Positions 49,301 through 62,100 of a stretch of 64,000 nt of DNA are shown piece after piece. The stretch is from Glandiceps talaboti (lineage: Eukaryota; Hemichordata; Enteropneusta; Spengelidae). Location of the stretch: assembly GCF_964340395.1 (NCBI RefSeq), contig NC_135558.1:17082271-17146270 (forward strand), read 5' to 3'. Below the pieces are notes generated by a model, which made no database searches, was not told the origin of the DNA, and worked only from the letters and a program-made list of their open reading frames with translations. The position numbers and the translations under genes were made by a program. Each line of letters begins with the position of its first letter. The first letter of the stretch is position 1.

Positions 49301-52300
49301 TGTATTTCACAAAGATAATGGGGATTCTTAGACAAGTGAACAATCATTCCAAAAGCAACCATGACCACGGCCTTAGCAGCAAGAAAACGGGAGTACATTC
49401 TTGTCAAATAATGCTTTCTTTTGTGATGCAGTCTAAGATGGTTACCAGGCAGCCATTTTGTTATGATCTTAATTACATGTACAAAGTTATTACACAGATA
49501 CAGCAGCTATTGTGTTACAAAAACTCATGTTGGAACCCAATTGGTAGACATGAATTACCAGTAGCATGTCATTTGTCAATTTGTGATTGCACCTATCCCA
49601 GATGAAAACTGATACAATCAAAATGGTAACCAACACCACCACAAGAGTGGGGACTGTGTTATCTATGATGACTTGTTCACTTAAATCTTTTCCATAGGTA
49701 GTGGATAGAACACATAAGTTGACAAGCTTATTATATTTCCTAAAAATCCAGCAGAAACCTACTGCAATGATCATGATCAAAGTCTGACTAGAGACCATCT
49801 GACTTAGCGAGCTAGGCACTGTGCTGAAAGATGCTCTAAAGTCAAACTCAATCATACAAATTTCACTTCCTAACTGACAATAAAGGGAACCAGAGTCCAA
49901 AATTTAAGGAACAAATTATTGATAACTTTATGATTTTATCAAAACTACAATGACTTGTATAAAAGTTAAAACAATAAGGGGTCATAGTATCATACCAAAC
50001 AATGCCCAGTGCACTGAAGGACAGGTAGATGCAAAATCCACAATTTGGTGTATTGTACAGAAGTAAAGGCAAGATCAACCACAACTCAATTTTGCCCATG
50101 TACCTGCCCCTCAGCCCATCAGTTTAGTACATTCTCTTGGAATATTCCAGAAGGGTTTATTTTGCATAGAGATAATATGAATACTATAATACAGGAAGGG
50201 TCTTAATCCTTATCTTATGTGTCTTATATAGCACATAACGATGTGATCAATCACTGCAAATTACTCCTAAAGTTATGGATTTGTTGACACAGAGAAAGTT
50301 TTCCCAACAGTGCAATTTTGCATTTATTTTTCAATCCCACGATTCATAAGTGACATATATATTTACTTGTTCAGCTAATTAAATATGTCAGTAATGGCAT
50401 GAAAAAAAGATAATGAAAATTGTAGCCAAACAAGTATTCTGTTCTATTCTGTCAGCCCATTTAACTTTGTGTTAATTGGTGATTTTATGAATGTACACGG
50501 TCAACAACTTTGTGCACAGGTAGAACTCTGTAGTAATTAATATGGAATACGTTTACAGCAACTGTTGGCTTTTCTATGTGTTGTTGTATCTGTGTTTCAT
50601 CTGTGTATGTATCTGTGGGGTGCAGGGGGTCTAAGAAAAAAAAGAAATCATAGGGGTGCCAGATAATTTATATAAGGTTTAGTGGGGGGGGGGGGGGGGG
50701 GCAAATAAAAAAACATCGCTTGATTAGAAATCCCCCCCCCCCCCCCCCCACCACGAATTAAACAACACAATTAATGTACACTCCCTAAGTGGTACACTGG
50801 TTCAGATGTCATGAGGCCATATAATCTCTGGAGCCAATGTTTGACAGATATGTATGGGCAGATAGCATTCAGTTAGCATCATAATGTCAATTGTCAATTT
50901 GTAATATTACATCCATTCCATACAAGAAGTACCATTTAAATGGGACTGAACACTTCCCCAATGGGATGTTACATGTACGTATGATTACTTGTTCATATCA
51001 TGATGTGTAATGCTGTCATTATTAAAATGGTCCTTCAATTTACTAGTCTGATCTATAATATGGTTCTTCTCTACAGGCAAAGGTGTGTTTGCGGCAAAAG
51101 AGTATACAAAAGGGGACTATTTAATGTGGTACGAAGGTGAAAGACTTTCAGGAAAAGAGGCATCTGAAAAGGAAAATGAATATGATGAAACAGGAGATGG
51201 GTCTTATATTTTCTTTTTTAAAGACAAGGGTAAACCTGTGGCGTAAGTAGGGATATTCTTTTATTGTTTTTAAGAGTCTCTTAATTTGTCTGTGCTCTCA
51301 TTTTTTAGCACAACTGAACTGGTTCAGTAGTGCTATAGGCATTACAAAGTATGTCTGTCTGTGTGTATGTATGTGTGTAAACAACTTAAAGTCAAAAAAC
51401 TGTGGGACCGATTGCTTTGATATTTGGTGGTTATGTTACCTGTGGTGTATAGTTGAGAAATTGTTCAAATGAAAATGATCACATCAACAAACTTAACTCT
51501 TTCACCACTATTCTCCCCATGGGACTGTATGCTATCCACTAGGCCCCTCATTAGCATACACATAATAAAAGTTTGAGTGAGTGTTATGTTATCAAATTGA
51601 TATAAAAATACTTAGAATTACCTAATCTTTGAAAATTATGTATCATTTTAAAGCCAAATAAATTTTCTACATTACACTTCCAATTACACACATCCAAACA
51701 TCAAATATACAGCTAGAATTTGGGTTAAAATGATAAAATTTCGTTAAAAAAACTGTGTGTTGCTTATTTATTGTCATATCACAAATAAACAATACATTTA
51801 TATCACAAATAAAATACAAAATACCAACATTCATGTTCCTACAAAACTAATATATTCTGGTTGTATGGTCAAAATGGGCGAAAATTTGATAAAAAATGTT
51901 ATTTTATGTCATAACAATTTGAACGAAATTAATTAACGGCTCACTAATCCGATTACGACGCAATAGTCTGTGCCGCACCGGCAATGAAAGTGTTCTAAAA
52001 TATCTGAAGTTGTCACCTCAATACCTTTTGAAAAGTTAGTTTGAGTAAATATAATTCATTATTTGACAGAACAACAAAAAATTACCACTAAATATATGCC
52101 CAAAATAAATAAAAAATGACCACAAGTTGGAGGTATGCGAGTCCGAATCGGGATGCCAAAGTGGCGCTTTTTGCCGACATGCTCATCCTCAAGAGCAAAT
52201 ATACAGTCGGAACTTTGAACTAACGTCGCGGCAATCTGATCCCTACATAAACTGTTTTGAGTTCACACAGCCATGTCCTTGTATAAAACAATGTATCGAC

Positions 52301-53105
52301 AGTCAAAATTTATTGAAAATTTCTATGAACAGCACCTTTATTTAAGTTGTAAACGATGTTAGGGGAGACAGTTTTGCTTCGGCCATGTTGAAATTTTGAA
52401 TTTTACGCTGAAAATCACATGTAAAAAATCCGATTGGAAAATCGCCCCGATCGTGCAAAAGTTTCCCTCCACTGACCTGTACACAGTGAGTGTGTTACTA
52501 CAAGTCATTATTGAGCCGTAACAAAAAGAAATAAAACCAAAATAATCCATTTTATAGCCAAAAATTACAACCAAGACGTTAGTATGGGCGTCGGTACCTG
52601 TCACAAGATTGCGTAAATTTGCCGACATTCAAAAATTCAGACGTAAATTGCTGCCGGCAGCTCAAATAGACTGAAGCGGGAATTTGATGCTTACACACGA
52701 GTACAATGTGTTCCCACAGCTAAACACTTGCAATGCATTCAACGATGTATTTCGAGTCAAATTCTGTCAAAATATCCAAGGACAGTGCCATAATTTCTAT
52801 CGTAGACCATGCTATGGGAGCCGTTAATTACCTCGGCCATGCTTAAATTCGATTTTGTTGGCGAAAAACGCACATAAAAATTATTTTGGTCCAAAAAAAT
52901 TTTGCAGCCCCCCCCCCCCCCCCCCCCCTTCGCGCTCTCAAAAAATTTCATGGCCCCCCTAAATGAACCCATATAACTTTTAATTCAGAGATAATTTGAC
53001 AGACACACGCTTTCTTGGCTATTGACTGCCTCATAATTAAACGAGAAAGAGTGAGAGAGATACAGAGAGACAGAGAGAGAGACAGATACAGAGACAGACA
53101 GAGAG

Positions 53106-53143
<38 letters not shown>

Positions 53144-56100
53144 ATAGACAGCGACATATAGTCAGAGACCGAGACCGGGAGAGACAGAAGTGACAGAGAC
53201 TGAGACAAGAGAGAAATATATATACATACAGACAGATAGCGACAGAAAGGCAAGAAATTTTTTAATTTACATGGTAAACGACGCTACTGAGGTTTAATTT
53301 GGTACATATTATGAGCAAAATATTTCATGGCCATCGGAATTTTCATGGGCCCCCCCTTCAAGGATCCCATTTTTTTCATGCCCCCCCCCCCCCCAATTTC
53401 TCCCCAGCCCCCCCCCCCCCCCTGCCGTAAATACTGACCGGTCCCTTATACTGAAACTTGGTGAGATGTTTCTGAAAGTGTTTTTGTACAAAGTTTCTTC
53501 AAAACTTATGACAAAATTGGCCCTAGCAACCATGACCACGCCCTTAGCATCAACCAAATTGCAGTATATTTCAGCGAAATAACAATATCATCTGGTAGGC
53601 AAGTGAGTAAACATTCAAAAAAAATATGCAAATACCCTAGCAACCATGACCACGCCCATGGCAGGGATCACTTTGGGGCGCGATAACGTCAAAATGGACA
53701 TGTCGCGTCCAGAAAACTCAATTGGGAAAAAAAATTGCACTGTCGACACTAACAGTGCCTCAGTGATAAACGCGATCTAAAAACAATCCTCTAAAATAAA
53801 AGCTTTTGTATAGTGACTAAATACAAGTGATTTCTAAGTACCAGTAGTTCAAACGACTATTCAAACTGATCTGATCAAATTTGCCGTATTGTTTTCAATA
53901 TGAATAAATGCGTAAACCCGCTAATGCTAGTAATGGAATGCATGATAGTAATACTAATAGTTACCGGTGTGATTCGCACTATGGTATAAACTTCCAGTAA
54001 ATCAATGGCAAAACCACCGTGAAAAAGAGTTTACCTGACTAATATACCTTTTGAAAAAGTGATGATGTTATCTCTGATTATCGGTTTCATATTCAATTTT
54101 ACTCTGAAAATATCGTTTAGTTTGTAGTTTTTCGTTGTCTGATCGTCGACTCGCAACATCACACGACGAATGCATGGATACTAAATATGACAGCCATTAC
54201 GTCATATACTATAGCGTGTTTTCAGTAAGTCTCGTGTATCATAAGTTTTCGGACTACACGATGTGTAGCTAGCCTACATACAAATATTTGGTGTTTCAAA
54301 AGTCTAATTTATCTTTGGACATTTAGCTTTTCTAAGAAAAATAATTAAAAAACTCGTTTTAAAAATCAATAACTCAACTTGTGATTTTGTTATTGGTTTC
54401 AACTCGTTTTTATTTCTTTACCAAGTTATGTATAGTCCAAGTTATTTTATAAGTCACAATATGTCGGGGGTTAGACTAGACTAACTGTTGCTATTTCTCG
54501 ATCCCCATTTATACTCATCTCATTTATTTGGTTATTTTTGTTACAATGGTTTTGTAATCATTTAATATATGTTTGGATAAATAAAACAATTATTAAGTTA
54601 ATCACAGCATGCCTTTACATGTAGGAAGCTGGAATGACATCTATAAACTACTTCCAGTACCAACAAATTTTATGCATATCGTTATGCAAATGATATGTAA
54701 ATATATATGCAAATTAGCCACCTGCCATATTTTGACTTCCGTCCCACACAGTTTTCAAATTCTCTCACTCGTTTTCTTCATATGGGATTTTATCTCATGC
54801 AGTTCTTGCGCCAGGGTAATCCCTGCCATGGCAACAGCCAAATGGCAGTGTATTTCACAAAGTTAACAACAGGGATTCTTAGATACATGTACATGTAATT
54901 GAATAAATATTTTAAAAAAATATGTAAATATGCATAGCAACAAGGCCATGCCCATAGCAACAGCCAAATGATCGTGATTCATATATAACAACAGGGATCA
55001 ATAGATAAACGAATAAACATTTAAAAGGAATGTAAATATACCTAGGAACACGACCACGCCCATAGTAACATGCAAATGACCACATATACTACAAAGCTGA
55101 CATTGGGGGTTCAAAGACGAGTGAACGAACAACAAAAAGTGTATGCAAATATATCCAGCAACATGACTGTGTGAATAGCAAATATTGCAAAGATAACAAC
55201 AGGGTTGGATACGCAACTAGATATGCATTCAGCAAATTAGTACTTAATATACTTAGCATGGATAATATGGGTTATCATTTTTATAAACTGTAAAGTTGTG
55301 CTACAATGCCATTGGCGGTATTTTTGTATTTTCCTGTCATATCTCGATATCGGTGAATGTAGGCGCTAGATGTTACAGATGATGAGACAGGGTAGTTGGG
55401 GAATATGTGTACTTCAATTAGTAGCCATGATCAGAATGATAGAGTATATGATCAAATACAGATTCTGACAAGTATTAATTACTATAAAGTTATCTGCTTG
55501 CATAATGTGATGGCACTGTTCATACAGCAATGGTACGGATATGTGACTGCTTTTTCTTTCAAACCTTGTATGCAGGTACATAATATACCATATACAGTGT
55601 CTTGCATATACTTGTTGATTTGATGTAATATTTTAGGCAGTCATAATGTTTTAAACTTTACATTCCCTTATCAGCCATATAACTAAGTAGTTCCAGAATG
55701 CCTCTGCATGTACCATATATATTCTGAAATTTTTGTTTTCTCAGAGATTCCACTTCCCAAATTTGATGTTAGTTTGATGAAGTTTTACACAAAGACTGTA
55801 TATATGTACACCATGGTTTACATTTTTAGTTCAAGTACTTCCAAAACATGATCTAAACCCAACCCCCCTTCTGCCAGCTGATACCTGTAAATAAATGATT
55901 ACCAGCAGGGACTGTATGATATCCTGATTCTTCCATTGTAGGTGATCTGCGAATGAAATGGTAACCTGAAAGGTAAAATAGCTCATCAAATGTATTCTGT
56001 GTTGGACCTAGATGAAACATTAACACAATGTACATATCTCTGTTGGGCTCTTTCATTTTCAGTATTGATGCCACCAGAATAGAGACAATTGCCAAATATG

Positions 56101-59100
56101 TCAATGATGACCACGTCAAGCCAAACAGCACGATGAAAAAAGTTGTTGATCAATCTGGAACCAATCATCTCTGTTTATTTGCTATAAGAGACATCGCTGT
56201 CAATGAAGAAATACTATACAACTATGGAGAAGGGTTAGACTTGCCATGGAGAAAGGTATATAATTTCATACATACACAGTGACCAATTTCATGTGATTTC
56301 ATACTCTCAACTCGCCAATTTGTCGATCCTTTGTAAAATGATTATTACTTATCAGCATACGTAGGATTACTGCGACACAACTGACAACATATATCATTCT
56401 CAGCATCGTATTAAAGGAAAGGTCCCAACTTTTCCCACTGGTCTTTAAAAATGTCTCAATCTTTCCTGATTATTTCTGGTTATTTACTTCATTTTTAGTG
56501 TTCAATCATGGATAAACAGGGTGCAAAGGAAAAGCGACTCAGATGCAACTTTTGTGACAAAGAGTGTACTGATGAAGGTGAAAAAGAAATATGTCGGCAG
56601 TGGCATTTACAAGGTATGTGATATTAATAATTGTTTAATCAGAACTTTGGGGTTTGCTATTCAAACTAAAATTTAGTCTAGTGTATGTATTCTGAATAAA
56701 TTATCCATGTATATAAAAATATAAAGATTTTTAAATGGTTAAAAACAATGCATGTAGGAAACATTGCTATACACAGGGAATGGTAACATGATGTGAAAAT
56801 GTCATCATAAGAATACTAGAAATGATCAATGTTATGGAATTGTCAACCTGATGATGCAAGTCCGTGAATGGAAGATTGAAAAGCGTATAATTTTGAAAAT
56901 GAGGTCCTATACAATTGTCAATAAGCTTTTGGTAGGAGAGAAACGATAATACCAAACGCTTGTGGATAGGCTAAGTATTCACTTAAATTTACATAGAAAT
57001 ATCACACAAAAATTTGTGTGCTGAAAATATCTTCTTATTTTACCCCCGAAAATGTCCTTTATATGTTTCACTTTGCCGATCAAACTTGCATGCTATTTGA
57101 AAATCTGCCATAATAACATCACAAGTTTGTCACCCAACTCAAATGACATGTAATAGCATAGGGCTGACTTCATCAACTGGATACCTTGAAGTCATCCAGT
57201 TTAAACTACATGCAATAACATCGCTCTCAGTACTCTTATCAACTTGGATACCTTGAAGTCATCCAGCTTTTAAAAACTACATGTACATGCAAAAGTTGCA
57301 TAAATCTGACTCTATCAACATGGATACCTTGAAGTCATCCAATGCAATAGATGCCTTGAAGTCATAAAGTTCAAAATACATGCAATAGCTGCATAGATCT
57401 GATTTTATCAGCGTGGAAACCTTGAAGTCATCCAACTCAAACTACAGGCAATAGTTGCATGGATCTAACTTTATTATCTTTGATACCTTGAAGTCATCCA
57501 ACTCCAACTACAGCAACATACAATTATAGAATAGATCTGACTTTATGAACTTGGATAGCTTGATGTCATCCAATGCAATGGATGGCTAGCTTGAAGTAAT
57601 CCAGTTCAAACTACATGTAATAGTTGTATAGATTTAACTTTATCAAAACATCTAGTGGACTGAGCAATGGATGCCTTGACTCATCCAGTTCAAACTTCAT
57701 GTTACAGTAAAAGTTGCATAGGTCTGACTTTATCAACTTGGATACCTTGAAGTCATCCAGTTCAAACTATGTGCAATATGTAGTTGTATTGATCTGACTT
57801 TATAAGCTTGGATACCTTGAAGTCATCCAATGAAATGGATGCCTTGAAGTCATCCAGTTCAAACTATATGCAATATTTGCACTGAACTGACCTTATCGAA
57901 ACCATGTTAGACAATAGGATTTTAAACGTACAGTACCGTATCCATACCGTACTGTAGCATAGTGTACAGTACTTCAACCATACTGCACAGTGTCAGTACA
58001 TTACTGTTTCATTTTTGTGGCTTGTACTGTATAACCTCTCAATTTCAAACATCATGATTTAAATGCATGAGTTTAATAGTTACGTACTTGACAAAAGGTT
58101 TCAAAAACTGCAACCTGAAAAGTTAGCTATAGTTGACATGTTGACAGGCAACAGCCTGTTTATGTGTATTTATGTAATGCACAATATGACGATGTAATTA
58201 CCCGATCACCTCGAGTCATCAATAAGACAGCTGTTATACAAATTCAATCAACCATTCTTTAACTTTGACTTTGACTTTGACATAATTTCTGGCTCAACTT
58301 TATGATTGAATCAACATAATTGTAACAGTTAACAAGGAGAACTTGAATAGCAGCAGTCCACTCTATTACAGGGTAGACTGATGTCCGTGTGTGACTATAT
58401 TCATATCTTGTGCGCCTTGAAGGTGTTGCTGAGTAATCCTTCAGGAGACACTTTAGTACTTAGCGACTTTCCCCATAGGGTCCTGATGTGTGTAAGCTAT
58501 ACCTTAAAAATGGTAGTAATACTAGGTACTGATCACACACCATATTTCAAAGTAGTAATTTTATTACCTTAGTTGCTAAAAGCAAAGTAGCTGTATATGT
58601 AGTATGTACAGCAAATATTATACTTCACCATTTAAATAGATTTCAGAGTGGAAAGGTAATGCTATGTCTTCCAAAATGCTTCATAAAGAATCTTTAGTTT
58701 GTTTGGCATGTGCATGTATAGTTATATATAACATTATTTGTTTTCATTTTATTAGGTTATCACATTTTGCCTAGCGGGCCATACCCTGTGAAGGTAAGTT
58801 CTCTCTGACAATTTGAAGTTTTCTATACTGTAATACTCAAACATGGGTAATTGCTGGCTTTATCATGAATTATGTAATAGTCCAGGCTTTTTCCCCACAC
58901 ATTATCATATAGAACTATGAATTAAGTAGTAAATTTTGAGTGATATAAATACTTATTCACTCACTATAAAATCTTCGAAATTTTCTTGAACATTTGATAA
59001 TGTATTGTGGGTATGATTTTTTTTTTCTGACTAGTTTTATGGTTGAAAGACTTAAAAGGTGTCAGGAGTTGAACTAGGGTTTTGTCACTGTTTGGGAAGT

Positions 59101-62100
59101 TAATGTATCAAAGCAATATTTTAGGGAGGTAATTCAACCTGTCACATGGCAGATCTTAAATAAAAGTAAATATTGATTACAAAGTAGATATGACAGCTAG
59201 TATGTCCTTATATATTAATGTATCTATAGATTTGTAGACCATTAGAAAATGATTAATTAAATTTATGTAGGCTTTAACTTCATTTGGCACAGAATACATA
59301 ATAATAAGGTGTTCAATAGCTACAATGCATCCACACACTTAATGGCTGGGTATTCACCTACTGTGGTGTTTGCAATATTTAGCACATAATCAATTAACAG
59401 TGAAATCAACCATGATATATCACATGGTACATGACATTTTGTGGTCCTTTAAAACTGTGTTTTCTTCTTTTGATTTATTGCAGGGTGGAAGATGGAGTGA
59501 AAAAATCACATTTCTTCGAAAAGTTTCAAGTTTGAAAGAAGTAAATACAATTAAATATTGCAAAAGCAGTCTCATTGCAGCTGGAAGGGCAAAAGTCTTC
59601 CTGGGATTATACAAAAATGAACATGCAGTGGCCATCAAACGAATTGAGAGTGATGTAGTTCAATGTGATGAATTGGCAATTTTCAGACTGTTATCTGACA
59701 AAAGTGTACCTGCTCTTGACAATGTTTTGCCACAGATTCATGTAGAAGAAGATGATGATTTCACTTATCTAATTACTCCATTGTGTGAAGGCAATGTGTG
59801 CGAGTTAATAGAGAAGAAATTTTCAAGTGACTTGCCAATCACTGATCTGACCACAGTCAAATGTCTATCATTATGTAAGGACTTCTTGACTGGTTTGAAT
59901 GAGCTGCACAGAATTGGAATTATACACAGAGATATAAAACCAGAGAATCTTCTAATAGGTGAGTAAAAAGCTGTCCTAGCTATGCTAGTTATCAGAAGCC
60001 ACAAAGTGACTTGGTAGACTTATAGATTGGGCTCTGTCCGTCCATCCGTGTGTGCGTGTGTCTGTGCGTCTGGTGTCATTTCTCAGACATGACTGAACTG
60101 ATTCATCTCAAACTTGACACAAGAACAATACACTGCGGCTTACACTTGCATAACAAATAATTTCATGATACGATCCAATATGGCCACCAGTCGGCTATTT
60201 TGTCATGATTTTTTCATGTACACTGCAGAGGCAGCATTTGGATATGAGTGGACTGATTTCTTTCAAACTTGTGCCATTGATTTAATGCAGTTTTTTAGTG
60301 ACACGTTTGTATACTTGTCTAGTACCATCATATACAATACCATAAAGTGTTAAACTTAGCAGTTTTTGATTTTCAATATTATTGTAAAGTTTACACTCAT
60401 TGGTCTGCAAGGTTGTTTTCAAATGATGGGACAGTATTTATAATTGTACATTGTCACATTAATGTTTGCCACAGTAAGAGTACAAAATAATGGTTGTAGT
60501 TTCTTACAGCTAACTGTTTTTCAAAATGTTTTGTCTCTGTAGATATTTCTGGGAAGTTAAATATCAGTGATTTTGGTATAAGCAAACGTCTTAACTTTGG
60601 GAGAACAACACTGACAACATGCATTGCAGGTACATGTGCATGGATGGCTTCTGAAACATGTTTATCATTCCTCTCTGGATGCGCCTTTCAATACAGGAAA
60701 TCAACCGATATCCAGGTAATACATTATTCATGTTTGAATACAATTCTTAAATGTGATGTACAACATTTTTTAATTTCCACCAGACTTGATGTACTGGTAG
60801 ACTGGAACCCAGGCATATATGTATCAATTTGGTGCTGAAATTTTGTTAGTCCACGCCAGACAAAGTCCGGAATTCAGTCTTATGGATTGGGTTTCATCCA
60901 TCCATCCGTCTGTCTGTGCATGCATGTGTTTGTCCAGAGCCATAAATTTCTCAGACATGCCTGGAATGATTTGTTTCAAATTTGGTACAAGGATAACCCA
61001 CAATGGCGTACATATGTAGTCACTTAGTTTCGTTGAACATTTATATATTCCATATTGTATCAATACATTTTCTTCTTCTAGTTGAGTAAGTATATCTTCA
61101 AACAAGAGTATTTTTAGTTCTCAGCATAAAATGGTATGATTATTACTTAAATCAAGCTAATTAAGTTCACATCTCTGTCAGGTTGCTGGCTGTGTGTTGT
61201 ACTACATTATGACCAGAGGACATCACCCTTTCCAGTCGACTTCCCCTTATAGTGAAGATTTAAATGGCCTCAGAGAAAACATCATAAAAGGCTGCTACAA
61301 CATTGAACGTGTTTGTGCATTTCCAGAGTTCAAGGTATTGATTGATAAAATGCTTGCTGCTGACCCAAAAGAAAGACCTCTGAGTGGAGAGTGCCTTCAA
61401 AACTTCCTTCATATTCAATCATTATATGAACACACAGCAACAGTGGTGAGTCACAGAAATTTTAGCATTTTCATGTCTTTTCAAATCAAATCAAATGGAT
61501 AGTTTATTTGAAATGATTTGCCTAGGGGAAAATAATTTGCACTGAACTGGTTTTAGTGAAGCCTGTTATAAGCTTTTCTATATTTAGGGTATTTAAAGGG
61601 CATCTAGGACGTGACTTAAGTATGATCTGAATCTTGGTCAGATATAAGTTTCAAAGTGTTTATATGTTAATGCTTGAAAGAGTAGTCATGTGATGTTTAT
61701 CAGATCTGTCTGAATGGGTTGTGTGTAAAAGTTTTTTGTAAGGCATTTGATATTCACTGCAAATTAGGTTGGTACTATGAATGGAAAATCAGAAAAGTTC
61801 TTAAAATATCATTTTTCTGAAACATGGCATCACCTTGCCATCTTGGCACTAATTACATGACTTGTGTGCATTGTACGTTTTGATGGGGATGGGGGGGTGG
61901 GGGGGGGGGGTAAGTACTGTGTGCGAGGATTCTAGGACAATTGCACAACTGCCCCCAGACAATTGCCCCCATGAAAAAAACACTTCAATGCATATAGAAA
62001 AATGTGACAGCAAGTATTATAGATTAACCGAGTTTGTCGTATCATTCTGTTTCACTTAGACATAGTCATCATAAATCAACTTGGTTTTTCTTCTCTCGCT

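Larger units (their letters stand above)
51243..56062 (+). other. Intron 3 of SET-kinase gene, transposon-rich
   Basis: Holds a relative of the 3626 repeat (about 51300-51480), a TE-like region with C homopolymers (52905-52928, 53380-53420), a (GACA/GAGA)n tract (53040-53230), a terminal segment like the AGGGAGCC family (CGTAAATACTGACC near 53430), CAACCATGACCACGCCC repeats (53520-53660 and 54830-55210), and a CAGGGAT-ended element between them. No additional exon is recognised. Confidence 0.6.
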
